Shown piece after piece: positions 25,346 through 36,046 of a stretch of 64,000 bases of DNA (position 1 is the stretch's first letter; the number at the start of each line of letters is the position of its first letter). The notes beneath the pieces were generated by a model. The model worked only from the letters and a program-made list of their open reading frames with translations. It searched no databases and was not told the origin of the DNA. The DNA is from Entonaema liquescens (taxonomy: Eukaryota; Ascomycota; Sordariomycetes; Xylariales; Xylariaceae): contig CADCSX010000023.1 of NCBI GenBank assembly GCA_902805475.1, forward strand, positions 3,720,001 through 3,784,000, in the 5' to 3' direction. Made by a program: the position numbers and the translations under genes.

Positions 25346-26185
25346 GGTAGGTAAAGGCCTAATGTAGAGTATTTCTATTTGGATTCGAATAAATGATTTT
25401 AATCACCTTAGAATCTATCTGCAAAAGTGCAATGGGAACCGTCTTGGACTTATACTTGTATATCATCAGAGTAGATTTCTCCATGTTTACTCTACAGCGC
25501 ATAAGGTCGCACAGCAGACGGCATATAATCCTTCTCGAAACACCGATACAGACATAGAAAAGATGTATCCCCTTTCGTAAAATTCGACGGATTAACACTT
25601 CGACAAGCAAATTCTGCTAACAACATGTACGAGAGGAGATTACGAATGGCACGTCAGCTGTAAGTTTCACGGACTTCCCCATACCCGTGCTTGCAATATA
25701 TGTCCGTTTATAGTATTATAAATACAGGCTTGGAGCTCAGCTACTTTAAGCAGCTTATGTTGCATAATTGCAAGCCGACTCTTCCGGCTTCTAGCCGGAG
25801 AATACCGAAAGTCTTACCTTATACCATAATGAACGACCCGTAGACATTTTCTCGACAATAGGACAGGTTTACTCACTCGTCACTTCAGTGCAAGTATCAA
25901 GCCACAGTATTGAGCCGCGATAGCAGATGAAATTACTATATATCATTAAGTCACAATTAAGGAGTGTCCCTAAACCAAGCCATACCCATTCCGCTCCCTC
26001 CCCTTACCATTGCCCCCCTTAAACCAGACGCTAATGCAAAAACGAAAAACTAAAAAAAAAAGAAGGAGAGAATATTGAGATTTTGTTCTCAAAGTCTAAA
26101 ACCAAACTCCTGAAACAGTCAATGCGGCTCATATTATTTTCCACACTGCCGTCAAACTCGGTACAAGGTACTCTAGGTAGGTAGT
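25346..26185. other. Intergenic, no gene recognised
   Basis: About 840 bp between two minus-strand genes. The frame at 25359-25610 has no domain and no supporting context. Poly-A-rich stretch near 26040-26060. Confidence 0.6.
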
Positions 26186-26788
26186 TTACCACCAGCCGAC
26201 GCTCAGGCCATTAGGCGCGTTAGTTCCACTAACCACGAAGTCCTGCTGGATGACATTGATATCGAACTGGCCGACGGCAACCGTCTCCCAGTGAAGGGTC
26301 TTTCCAGCCGGGCAAGGGAAGCTCTCGACAGCGGGGTTAGCAAAGCCAACCTTGTCGAAGTTGTAGAAGCCAGTGGAGTCGTCGAAGCGCACGCGCGCGA
26401 GCTGGGTGTCGCGCAAGTTGCCCGAGGGCAGGGTGTTCAGGTCGGTGAAGGAGTTGCGGAAGAGGTCGAGGGCCTTCTCGCCGAGGACGTTGTCGCCGGC
26501 GCCGATGCGTCCGGCACGGATGACTAGGGCGCAGGTCTTACCTGCGGCGGACGCCGGGATCGGAATGTCGTAGAGAGTGCTTGTCTCGATGTTGCCGTTG
26601 CGGACCGTGGCTGTCTGCACGTCTTGGGTGTTCAGGTTCGTGGTGATGTCGTGGTTCTTGATGATGCTAGGAACCGCGAAGCCAGCCCAGACTTGCTCCC
26701 CTCGAGCACTGACAGTGCTGGTGCCGGTTGGGGCAGCCAGAGAGAGGGTGGCCGAGACGAGGCAGAGAGCAGCGGTGGTGTACTTCAT
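26186..26788 (-). CDS. Secreted But2 C-terminal-domain-like protein
   Basis: Intronless, 200 residues. Signal peptide MKYTTAALCLVSATLSLAAP with a cleavage-like ALA/AP site near residue 19. The mature part holds the pattern of the fungal 'ubiquitin 3 binding protein But2 C-terminal' family: an early AGFAVPS strand, YDIPIPASAAGKTCALVIRA with a conserved Cys, a middle FDDSTGFYNFD, and a C-terminal PCPAGKTLHWETVAVG followed by FDINVIQQDF. In filamentous fungi these are abundant secreted proteins of unknown function and sometimes candidate effectors; despite the name they need not bind ubiquitin. A TATA box sits about 145 bp upstream of the ATG. Confidence 0.8.
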   Translation of the reverse strand: MKYTTAALCLVSATLSLAAPTGTSTVSARGEQVWAGFAVPSIIKNHDITTNLNTQDVQTATVRNGNIETSTLYDIPIPASAAGKTCALVIRAGRIGAGDNVLGEKALDLFRNSFTDLNTLPSGNLRDTQLARVRFDDSTGFYNFDKVGFANPAVESFPCPAGKTLHWETVAVGQFDINVIQQDFVVSGTNAPNGLSVGWW

Positions 26789-26929
26789 TGTGAATGTTGT
26801 AAGGGTGTTTTATGATCAAGTATAATACTTAGAGGATTGATAAGTATTAAGAATTAGAAGTGAGCTATGCTTTGTGTCTTGTGTGTGCTGTGATGATAAT
26901 ATTCCCCCTTTTCGAAGACGCGCTGCCAT

Positions 26930-26937
26930 CTTATATA
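26930..26937 (-). promoter_or_regulatory. TATA box of the But2-like gene
   Basis: TATATAAG on the minus strand, about 145 bp before the ATG at 26788. Position and sequence fit a core promoter of a strongly expressed secreted protein; inference only. Confidence 0.4.
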
Positions 26938-28174
26938 CACAATTGGCATGAACTCTCCCTCAATTCTCAACATCTCATGATATCACAGTCCTATTGCAAA
27001 TGCAATTCTACTACTCTAGGTTGAATCTATTTTTACTCCATGTTATGCCTAGCTACCCGTGATCTTATGAGCTTATGTTATGGGGCTTCCAGCTGCTGAC
27101 GCTAACGGAGTACCATTTCCATCGTTCCATTGGTCGCCTAAGACCAACAGCCAAATTCTGGCTATGACTGTTAGCTCACAAAGACAAAGCTCTAAGAAGC
27201 TAGGGAGACGGGAAAATATCAGCACCGCCCCGGATGAACTTGGAGATAGCCGGATGGTAAGCCACCCGGTACCGGCTGACTGGCAAAGCCCCATAGTTCG
27301 AGCATGGCATCGACCCGTTCCGACCAGTAGTAGCGAGCAGAGAGACGGAAGACATAGGCTATAGCTTAATACCCCAACATTAAGGCTGAACCTTTTGTCA
27401 GCCATGTGTGTTCTTGAGATTTCTCTCAGCCTCAGCTCCGCTAGTACGACAAGCCTCCAGGACCATGCCAAGCACAGCCAACAGCCCCCGGAGGATCTAG
27501 GGTTCTGTCATGTGCTCTGTTGGCACCAGTTGTACGGCATTGTTATACGAAATGGCTACTTGAGAGGCGGAAGCGCAAGTTGTTCTAGTATTATATTTAA
27601 ATGCTACAATTGGATAGTAGTTAAGTTGTGGCGGGTTGAAGATTCGACTACTCATGCAGTTCATCTCGTATTAGTTACGGAGACAGAATTAACCAAAATA
27701 ACAAAGAAAGAGAGCCCTTGAGGGTTATTTGTTTAAATTGTATAGCCTTGCTCAGTTCAGGACATGGAATAAAAGAATTGGTAATTTTACGTAAATGGTG
27801 TGAAGAGTGCATCGTATTCCAGTATTGTCCAATGAAGTCCTGTCTGACACATTTAGACCGAGCAGATGGTCGGGAGATCGCTGTGAAAGGCTCGATAAGC
27901 ATGTGTTATCATTCCTCCGGCTGCTTACCATCCGGGTAATGTCTGACTGGAGGGATATCCTTTTTGTTTGTTGTTATAGTTGATCTCATGATTCCCTCAC
28001 ACCTCGAGCACATCATATGGAGAACGGCTTTCTAGAGGCTGTAAGGCGATGGGAAATTGCAACGTAGTATTTGAAACCCTTATGCGTTAAAGTCAAGGAT
28101 CGGGTTTATATGTACTGAGTTATTTCATTCATTAATATTATTCGTACCAGTTGGCATGTCTACGTTACTGTGGG
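26938..28174. other. Intergenic, no gene recognised
   Basis: About 1.2 kb. Frames at 27073-27471 (minus) and 27395-27721 (plus) overlap each other and match no family I know. The stretch lies between the But2-like promoter and the 3' end of the helicase gene. Confidence 0.6.
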
Positions 28175-30742
28175 TTAAGAACGTATCGAACACTGGCGCT
28201 GTCGGCTCTTCCACTCGCTTGCTTCTTCCCCTAGCTTTTTAAGTGCTGAGTCATAAGCTGCTACCTTTCTCTCGAACGCATCTTCCTTCTCCTCGGTCAC
28301 CCTGATGCGTTCCACTTTCTTGCTTCTTTGGATAACTGTCTCGCTTGCTACTTCGTTCCAGAACCATCTCGCCTCTGGATTAGTAAAGAGCGTCCACGCC
28401 TTGCCCGACTTTCCAGCCCTGGCAGTACGGCCTACCCTATGAATATACGAAGCGATGCTAGATGGCATATCGTAATTAATAACGTGATCTAGAGTGGGAA
28501 GATCTACACCACGAGCAACAAGGTCAGATGCAACGAGAATGCGTAACTTTCCGGCTAAGAAAGACCGAATGGTTCGTCTCCGAGCTACGTATTGTGTTGT
28601 TGAAGTAAGGGTACCGACAAGAGCGCCTAGCTTCGGAGAAAGAAGTGATAGAAGACGTGATAGACGTAGGGCTGTTTCGTTAGATTTTGTAAAGATCAGG
28701 ACACTCGGCGTTTTTGCATTCGTGTCCATGCCATTAGGAGGCTTAGATGATGTTTCTAGACCCGAATCAGAACTGGTATCAGAATCAGAATCAGAGTCTG
28801 ACCCAGATGAAGAAGTTTCGTCATCCGAAATATCGCCTCCGGACCTGTCGTGACTGATCTGTCCTAGTATATAGTCACTCTGAAGCAGATCCAAAAGGAA
28901 GAGTGGCTTAAGATTAGGATCGCTGACTTTAAGTGCGGCTTCTCCAAGCGCTTCAGGAAGTGCTAGATCAGCTTGGCTTATGGTGGCTTCTTCCTCTTCG
29001 GTGATGCCTGAGCCCTCGAGTATGATCAACTTGGGCCAGCGAAGTTTTAACCCTTCCAAGCGGTCAAGATCCCTTGTCATCGTAGCGCTGAGAATAACCT
29101 TCCTAACCCCTGATAGGTTGGATTGTTTATGGTCTCGCAAGCTATTCTTTGACTGTAAACGCGGAATAACTACATCCAACCACTGTTGGAAGGTTTGTCC
29201 GAGTAGTTTATCGGCTTCATCAACAACAAGCCAACGAACAAAGTCCAACGAAAACCCGGGTGTATATTTGATATGTTCGACAAGCCTTCCTGGTGTGCAG
29301 ATAAGAATATCAACCTTGGATTTGTATGAGATTACATGATCCGGCAAGGTCCGAATCTTGTCTTCCTTCTTTTGGATTGCTGCTCTCTCTTCATCTTCGG
29401 TATTGTAACCTCTGTCGCTCTCATCATCTGAGTTATACCCGCTATCGGAAGCCAGTCTGTTACTGCGTTTAGCGAATTCCTCTGGATCATATTTCTCTTC
29501 CCTTTCAACGAGGGCTGCTTGTTCTTGATCGATGGATTGACTACCCATTGAGATTCCAACGCGTACCCTCTTCTTAGCGCCATTTAGAGCAAAGATGCTT
29601 GCACACTGTTCGCATACTTGTTGAACTTGTTTCACAAGCTCCCGAGTTGGGACAACAATCACAGCACGGAGTCTTGTCAGATGCCGATTACCCTGGCTCA
29701 AGTCTCGTACTAGAGGTAGAGCGTATGCTAAGGTTTTTCCGGAGCCAGTTGCAGCAGAAATTAAAAGATCGCCATGCATTGTTTTGTCGTGATGAGGAAG
29801 TAGTAATGGTATCGCAGCGGTTTGTATAGCAAATGCTTGCTTGTATCCATTCGCAGCTAATTTTTCAGCTACTTCAGGAGTGATACCCAGCTCAGGGGAG
29901 AGCCCAAACTCTGTGAAAGGTGCCGTAGCCTGCGGAGATACACGGATTGGCTTCGCCAGCCAAGAAGGCAACGTTTCGTAAGCCGGTCTCGTAGCATCAG
30001 AGGCGACTGGTTGAGGCTGAGGTAGTGGTTGGAGTCCATGAATTTCGGGCACGTTTGCATCTATGTCCATGGCATTATCGTCTGCCTTCGTTTGATTTCC
30101 ACCGTCGACATCCGGCGCATCTTGCATTGGTACATCTTCATGTTGATCTGCTGTAGATTGCAGCTCGGGGGCTCGTATTGACTTTGCCGCCCTTTCCAAG
30201 ACCGCCTTGTGTCGTATAGGGGTTTGATCCTCGACTTCTTCGTTGGCCTCGGGTTTTTCTTTCTTTAATTTCTTTTTGTTCTTCTTTTCCTTTCTGCGTT
30301 GGTCCGATAATTCAGGCTGCTTATCTGAATTTAGTTGCTTGTCTGTTCCCCTTTCCGATACACTTAAATCCGCGGGCGTCTCATTTTCGTCAGACTTCAC
30401 TAGAGTAGCCGGCTCCTCTGGGTCTTCCGCATTGGTCTGTAGCTCCTTGGACTGTTTTCGTTTCTTAGTCTTCTTTTTTGTCTCCTTAGCAACATCATTC
30501 TTGCCCGTTAGCTTCGCCTTTTTAGCCGGTGGCTCATTTTCATTGATATCCTCCTCAAAGTGCGTATGCTGAGAAGGTTGACGATACTCAGATTGGCCAT
30601 TAGCTGGTTTTGAGGGTGGGATGTATCTTGAATAAGCTGTTGGCTGTGACTTCACTGGTTGGTTTGATTGTGTTTCAACAATTTGTAGTGGCTCTGGACT
30701 CTTAGCGATTCCTTTTGGTGGTGGCACATATCGCGCGTACAT
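28175..30742 (-). CDS. DBP6: ATP-dependent DEAD-box RNA helicase, Dbp6/DDX51 type
   Basis: Nucleolar helicase for early 60S ribosomal subunit assembly. I choose the ATG at 30742 (MYARYVPPPKGI), because Dbp6 proteins begin MYARY-like; an upstream in-frame ATG at 30982 would add 80 unlikely residues. 855 residues, no intron. The N-terminal 250 residues are charged, with Lys-rich KKKTKKRK and KKNKKKLKKEK tracts (nucleolar targeting). Core motifs: Q-motif AFAIQTAAIPLLLP, Walker A AATGSGKT (about 334), PTRELVKQV, TPGRLVEHI, DEAD in VVDEADKLL (about 508), SATMT, VASDLVARGVD, HRVGRTARAG (about 770). Two acidic or serine-rich inserts (SDSGYNSDDESDRGYNTED after motif Ia, and a DSDSDSDTSSDS tract) make it longer than yeast Dbp6. 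It is divergent from the PIG-A gene. Confidence 0.93.
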   Translation of the reverse strand: MYARYVPPPKGIAKSPEPLQIVETQSNQPVKSQPTAYSRYIPPSKPANGQSEYRQPSQHTHFEEDINENEPPAKKAKLTGKNDVAKETKKKTKKRKQSKELQTNAEDPEEPATLVKSDENETPADLSVSERGTDKQLNSDKQPELSDQRRKEKKNKKKLKKEKPEANEEVEDQTPIRHKAVLERAAKSIRAPELQSTADQHEDVPMQDAPDVDGGNQTKADDNAMDIDANVPEIHGLQPLPQPQPVASDATRPAYETLPSWLAKPIRVSPQATAPFTEFGLSPELGITPEVAEKLAANGYKQAFAIQTAAIPLLLPHHDKTMHGDLLISAATGSGKTLAYALPLVRDLSQGNRHLTRLRAVIVVPTRELVKQVQQVCEQCASIFALNGAKKRVRVGISMGSQSIDQEQAALVEREEKYDPEEFAKRSNRLASDSGYNSDDESDRGYNTEDEERAAIQKKEDKIRTLPDHVISYKSKVDILICTPGRLVEHIKYTPGFSLDFVRWLVVDEADKLLGQTFQQWLDVVIPRLQSKNSLRDHKQSNLSGVRKVILSATMTRDLDRLEGLKLRWPKLIILEGSGITEEEEATISQADLALPEALGEAALKVSDPNLKPLFLLDLLQSDYILGQISHDRSGGDISDDETSSSGSDSDSDSDTSSDSGLETSSKPPNGMDTNAKTPSVLIFTKSNETALRLSRLLSLLSPKLGALVGTLTSTTQYVARRRTIRSFLAGKLRILVASDLVARGVDLPTLDHVINYDMPSSIASYIHRVGRTARAGKSGKAWTLFTNPEARWFWNEVASETVIQRSKKVERIRVTEEKEDAFERKVAAYDSALKKLGEEASEWKSRQRQCSIRS

Positions 30743-31260
30743 TTTTGCAAGATTGAACGCGCCGTGCTTCAGTTGTAATAATATAAAGTTTGCAAATGAA
30801 AGTTTATCTAAGTGGGATGAGACATGAGACATGAGACATGGGAAGTTCCCAATTGACCTACAATAATTCTGCCATCGCATAAAAAGATGGCCGCCTTCCT
30901 GATTCGATTCGATTATCTTAGTGAGTTTGCGGATAAGAGCATTATCGATAAGAAGTTCTTCTATGGAGATCAAGTGGATCATGGCAGCTGCATGGACCCG
31001 AGAGTTAACTTTATGGTGGAGACCTGAACCTGGAATTCATTCCGCACTTAACAAACCCCAGATTTCCAATTAGCCAATCCCAACCTCAACACTTAACCAT
31101 TCCATAAACCGTTTTCCGTATTTCCAGGTATTAACACCTTATCTAATGACTTAACTGCAACCTTTCGACAATTGTGACAACTCGCCCATCGTGGAACTCC
31201 TTGAAAAATCTCGAATATGATACGAAATTCTTTCCAGCGATCCGCTTATCACCCGCCACG
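30743..31260. promoter_or_regulatory. Shared promoter region between DBP6 and the PIG-A gene
   Basis: 518 bp between two divergent housekeeping ATGs. No TATA box stands out; poly-pyrimidine patches lie near the PIG-A start. Confidence 0.5.
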
Positions 31261-32771
31261 ATGCCGCACCGAACGTATAACATCGCTATGGTTAGCGATT
31301 TCTTCTTCCCCCAACCGGGAGGTGTCGAAAGCCATATTTACCAGCTTGCCTCCAAGTTAATCGACCGAGGTCACAAGGTTATTGTGATAACTCATGCTTA
31401 TGATGACCGGAAAGGAGTTCGCTATCTCACGAATGGCATCAAGGTGTTCCACGTCCCTTTCGCCATCATCTACCGATCTGCTACTTTTCCCACCGTCTTT
31501 TCCTTCTTTCCACTCTTCCGAAATATCATCCTTCGAGAAAGGATTCAGATTGTGCATGGTCATGCTAGCTTGAGTACCCTCTGCCAGGAGGCAATGCTAC
31601 ATGCGAGGACTATGGGGCTGCGAACCGTTTTTACCGATCATTCGCTTTTTGGCTTCGCCGATGCGGCAAGCATATTGACCAACAAGCTGCTAAAGTTCAC
31701 ACTCAGTGATGTAGACCATGTAATATGTGTCAGTAATACATGGTATGTTTTCTGGCTTTTGCCTTTTGCATAGCACATAGTTGCTTTAATACTTTGGTTG
31801 ACATCTGTCATAGCAAGGAAAATACTGTCCTTAGGGCAGCTCTAGATCCTCTCATGGTCTCTGTCATCCCTAATGCCCTTGTCTCGGAGAATTTTAAACC
31901 TCTTCCCCGCCCAGATCCAAACAACCTACCATTTGTCCAACATCCGTTACCGGCACACCCCCTTGGACCCAACGACACCCTTACTATCGTTGTTATTAGC
32001 CGTCTGTTTTACAACAAGGGAACAGATCTGCTCATAGCAGCCATCCCTCGAATCCTCGAAAACCACCCAAATACGCGCTTCATTATTGCTGGCTCAGGGC
32101 CAAAGGCTATCGAGTTAGAACAGATGATTGAACAGAACGTACTACAGGACAAAGTCGAGTTGTTGGGACCCGTGCGGCACGAAAATGTACGAGACGTGAT
32201 GGTGAGAGGTCACGTCTACCTTCACCCTAGTCTCACAGAAGCCTTCGGGACGGTTATTGTTGAAGCCGCGAGCTGCGGTTTATATGTTGTATGTACGGCG
32301 GTCGGAGGTATTCCCGAGGTGCTTCCCTCACACATGACAGTGTTCGCGAAGCCCGAGGAAGATGATCTAGTAACTGCGACAGGGAAAGCGATTGCAGCTC
32401 TCCGTGCGAATAAAGTCCGCACGGAGAAATTCCACGACCAGGTCAAAGCCATGTACTCATGGACCAACGTAGCAAAGCGAACCGAACGTGTCTACCAAGG
32501 TATCTCAGGAGATATCAGTGAGGCCGAATTTTACGGGTTTGACGTTAACCATGACCCACATTGGCACGCCACCCGTGGTCGCAACTTTTCTCTTATTGAT
32601 CGGCTCAAGCGCTACTATGGCTGCGGTGTCTGGGCTGGCAAGTTGTTTTGCCTGTGTGTCATTATTGACTACCTGATATTTGTGTTTTGTGAGTGGTTCT
32701 GGCCCAGGGACCAGATCGACTTCGCACGGGATTGGCCACGAAAGAAGTTTGATGGCGATGACGACGATTAG
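31261..32771 (+). CDS. GPI3: GPI-GlcNAc transferase catalytic subunit (PIG-A/Gpi3/Spt14)
   Basis: Catalyses the first step of GPI-anchor synthesis, moving GlcNAc from UDP-GlcNAc to phosphatidylinositol on the ER cytosolic face. Exons 31261-31742 and 31814-32771, 71-bp intron, 479 residues. I start at MPHRTYNIAMVSDFFFP rather than the in-frame ATG 29 codons upstream, because the family opens just before this strand. Features: PQPGGVESHIYQLA, HGHASLSTLCQEA, FTDHSLFGFAD, a join across the intron giving CVSNTCKENTVLRA, then VIPNALV, and the GT4 donor site VVISRLFYNKGTDLL with E-x7-E in EAFGTVIVEAA. A C-terminal hydrophobic helix (LFCLCVIIDYLIFVFCEWFW) is the expected membrane anchor. The sequence looks complete. 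Confidence 0.95.
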
Positions 32772-34095
32772 AGTTATTAAGTACAGATATTATCCGTATA
32801 CGCATTTAAATATGCGATCGAACGCAGCTTCAACTATGCCTCCATTTAGACGAGGACATAGTCAACGAATAGAGATACCCATAATTTCATTAACCGTTTG
32901 TTTATATTACAATATCCTTTCAACAAGTAGGCAGCCCAACATCATATCAATCCCGACCAGTCCTAAATTTAAAGTCACGCGACACTTTTATACATCATAA
33001 CAAAACCGACAATACCCCGTGAGTATTATCTGAGGTATTATACCGTCGGATGCCGCCCTCCAAGACCCGAGCCCATGGCATCAACGTCGTGCCAGCGTAT
33101 AGGAAAACTGACAGGTCACTTAAGTAGGCATACTAGAAAATAAACTAATAAGAAGGTATCTCCCGATCATTTGGTTAGTCCTTGAGACTAGATCATACCG
33201 CCTTACGACTCTAGGCCATCGCCGATCAGCGTCTTCATCTCGTCCCTCTCTTCAACAGCCTCGTCAAGTCAATTTATAGGGGCAAATTCCCACCCTTCGC
33301 ATGTAAACTTTGGCTTCGGTTGGTTAACGGTAGCAAGTACCCAGTAGATACACCTAAGCCAGGTGCCTAACTATTAAAATGAGGCAATCATGGGAGCAAG
33401 CATAGACATCAGATGGTCACTGACGTCCATTCATTTGCTTGTTCCTAAACCACGACCGGTCAATAATGAATATTTGATATGGTACATTGTACACCTTAAG
33501 GTAGCACAAATGCTAGGTTGTGTTGTGGTAAGACACCATTGGCCACGGCGACCAAAACACCAGTAACACTTATAAAAGCAGAATCAAGATTCCGCGGTCG
33601 ACCTAACTCAACCTACTCGTGCAAGTGGCCACTTCCATCCCATTATTTTCTAGACTGGAATAATCTAGGCCACCACGTATCTTGAGAAACTTCGTATATG
33701 TACTAGATCAGGATACGTGGTGAATGGCCTTGAGGATCGATGCACATATGGATGTGATCTAAGCATGTGACGTAAAGGCACCTAATGCCCTCAGGGGCAT
33801 CGCTGCCTGAACTACGTATATGGAAGCAAGCCACTTAGTAAACGTACAGGAGTATGGGCCAATATAGGGAGCGGGTGCTCATCGAGTAGAATAATATTGA
33901 CCGTCATAAAGTGTTAACGAAATCTGTCTAGTATTTCCCTGCATAGCTTCCAGCTCGTATCCTCCACTATTTCGAATAGGTATTCATTAATCTTAAAGTG
34001 ATACTTCTTCATGATAAAGTTCTCAATACGCTTAAACTCGGAGTGAGAAAATAAGCCGGGCTCCTGATCCTAGAATAGGTCTCAATAAGACCACC
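32772..34095. other. Intergenic, no gene recognised
   Basis: About 1.3 kb of ordinary composition. No frame with domain content or paired splice sites that I can support. Confidence 0.6.
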
Positions 34096-35719
34096 ATGGC
34101 AGGTATATATCGTCCCACGAAATTAATATAAACAACTCTAATATTAACAATCATACCAGAAGCAATCCCCATCATCGCTTGGTGGTTCATCGATAAGAAA
34201 AAGGCTTTCGAGACCGAACAGAAATATAAAGAGACAAATAAACGAATCGCCGAAGTTATTGCTGCTCAAGAGCAGGAACGTTCAGCCCGACAGGAAATTG
34301 AACGCAAAGAAGAAACAGAACGTCTAGGCCGACAAGAAGCCGAGGGTCGGGAGCAACGAGAACGACTAGCTCGAGAACAAGCAGAGAAAAGAGAGAAACA
34401 AGAAAAGTCGGCCCGACAGGAAGCGGAACGGAGAGAAGAACAGGAACGTCTAGCCCGAGAACAGGCGGAGCAGAGAGAGGAGAAAGAGCGTTTAGCTAGA
34501 CAGGAGGCTGAAAGCAGTGTAGAGCGGGAACGTCTGGCACGAGAGCAAGCAGAACACAGGGAGGAAGAAGAACACCTAGCTCGTCAGGAGGCAGAGAACC
34601 GAGAAAGGAGGCACGTCTGGCTCAAGAACAGGCGGGAGAGAGGGAAGAGAAAGAACGTCTAGCGCGACAAGAAGCGGAAAGTAGCGCAGAACGAGAACGT
34701 TTGGCTCGAGAGCAAGCGGAACGAAGAGAGGAACAGGAGCGCCGGGCTCGACAAGAAGCGGAGCAGAAAGCGGAACAAGCAAACCTAGCCAGAGAATTGG
34801 CAGAACATAACGAACGTTCCGCTCGAGAAGCCCTGGAAAAGGAAAGATATGAGCGTGAACTACGCGAACTGTGAGTATTCAGCGGGACCCGTACTCTACC
34901 CACCAGCCCTATTGTCTCTGCTAACAATATAAACAATAGCGGCGTCTTGCCAGACCGCAAGATAACCGACACCGATATAAAATATGCCCGAGCCGTAGCA
35001 GGCTACGAAGACGGATGCGTCAACATCGCTGTGGTCGGGAACCGGGGAACAGGTAAATCCTCCCTCATCAACGCGCTGCGCGGTTTGCGCCACGACGACC
35101 GAGATGCGGCCGAGGTAGGCGAGGCCGAGACGACTCTAAGACGGAAGAAGTACAGAGACGCCGCCCACAAGGGCATCGTGTGGTACGATATTCCAGGAAC
35201 GGGAACTCGCAACGTCTCGGCGTTTAGTTATTATTACGACAACGACCTTTACGCCTACGATAAGATTGTGTTTGTCCATAGCACAACCCTGACCGGAGTA
35301 TGTTCCATCACAACGATCGTCATTACACCAAGTAAATACATATACTAACCTAAGCTGTATAGTCAGATTTTAGGATCCTGAAGATTTGCCAACACCGAAA
35401 ACAAGAATGGGTCTCCGTGCGTTCCAAGGCCGACTTGCATATATGGAACTACAAGCGACGAAAGGGGATGAATCCTGCCGACGCACGCCAGTGTTATATC
35501 GACGCTGTTCGAGCAGACATGGCTACATACGACGCGCGAAGCAAGAATTCGGTTCCAGAGTTAAAGCTCTCTGTAAAAGACTATATCGTCTCGGACACGG
35601 GTATTCTCCAGCTCGTCACTAGCTCTGAGCCATCCGATGATCCAACCGAGCAAGAAATTGACGAAGCCGCCTTCCTACAGAAGTTAGGATTGTTGCCGAG
35701 AAATATGGAAGGCGAATAG
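34096..35719 (+). CDS. IRG-like (interferon-inducible-type) GTPase with long N-terminal coiled coil; one apparent frameshift
   Basis: Four exons: 34096-34102 (only 7 nt, ATG in a CCACCATGG context), 34160-34870, 34940-35297 and 35363-35719. The N-terminus is short and hydrophobic (MAEAIPIIAWWFID), then about 230 residues of Arg/Glu-rich coiled coil built from ERLAREQAE / RLARQEAE repeats. The GTPase follows: AVVGNRGTGKSSLINAL (P-loop), a switch with EAETT, WYDIPGTGT (G3), YDKIVFVHSTTLTG, and after the last intron VRSKADLHI in the place of the G4 base-recognition motif. This order matches immunity-related GTPases (IIGP family), known in animals for cell-autonomous immunity and present but uncharacterised in some fungi. 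The frame shifts within the coiled coil around 34603-34611, where a G run seems one base short; exon lengths sum to one base less than a multiple of three. Either an indel error or a damaged gene. Confidence 0.82.
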
Positions 35720-36046
35720 GAGTAGTGTACCATTTGGTTTGCTTGGCATGTTGGAACTCTTTCTTTTTACCTTGGAACTCGTATTAAGGGAGTGAGAATG
35801 CTAGGTACTATAGGTGTAACGAGCCAACTAAAACCCTTGGCGAAGTGAGTGTGTAGGATATTTATGAGGGAGAATGGGTATAGGTATTCGGGAAAATTAC
35901 TCTTAATCGCTCTTTTAAAAACAGGTTTATGGTTTCATAATGTGTACCTAGTAGTGTTGGCCGAGGATGACTGCTAATAACATATAGCTTGTCGTTAAAT
36001 GCCATTAATAATTAATTTTCTATATAGTGACGGGTATAAATATTAA
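35720..36046. other. Intergenic between converging genes
   Basis: About 330 bp holding the 3' ends of the IRG-like gene (plus) and the GPI-type protein gene (minus). Nothing else seen. Confidence 0.6.

Noticed and set aside
27073..27721. Opposing frames of 132 and 108 codons
   Set aside because: They overlap on opposite strands, lack family features, and sit in an intergenic region.
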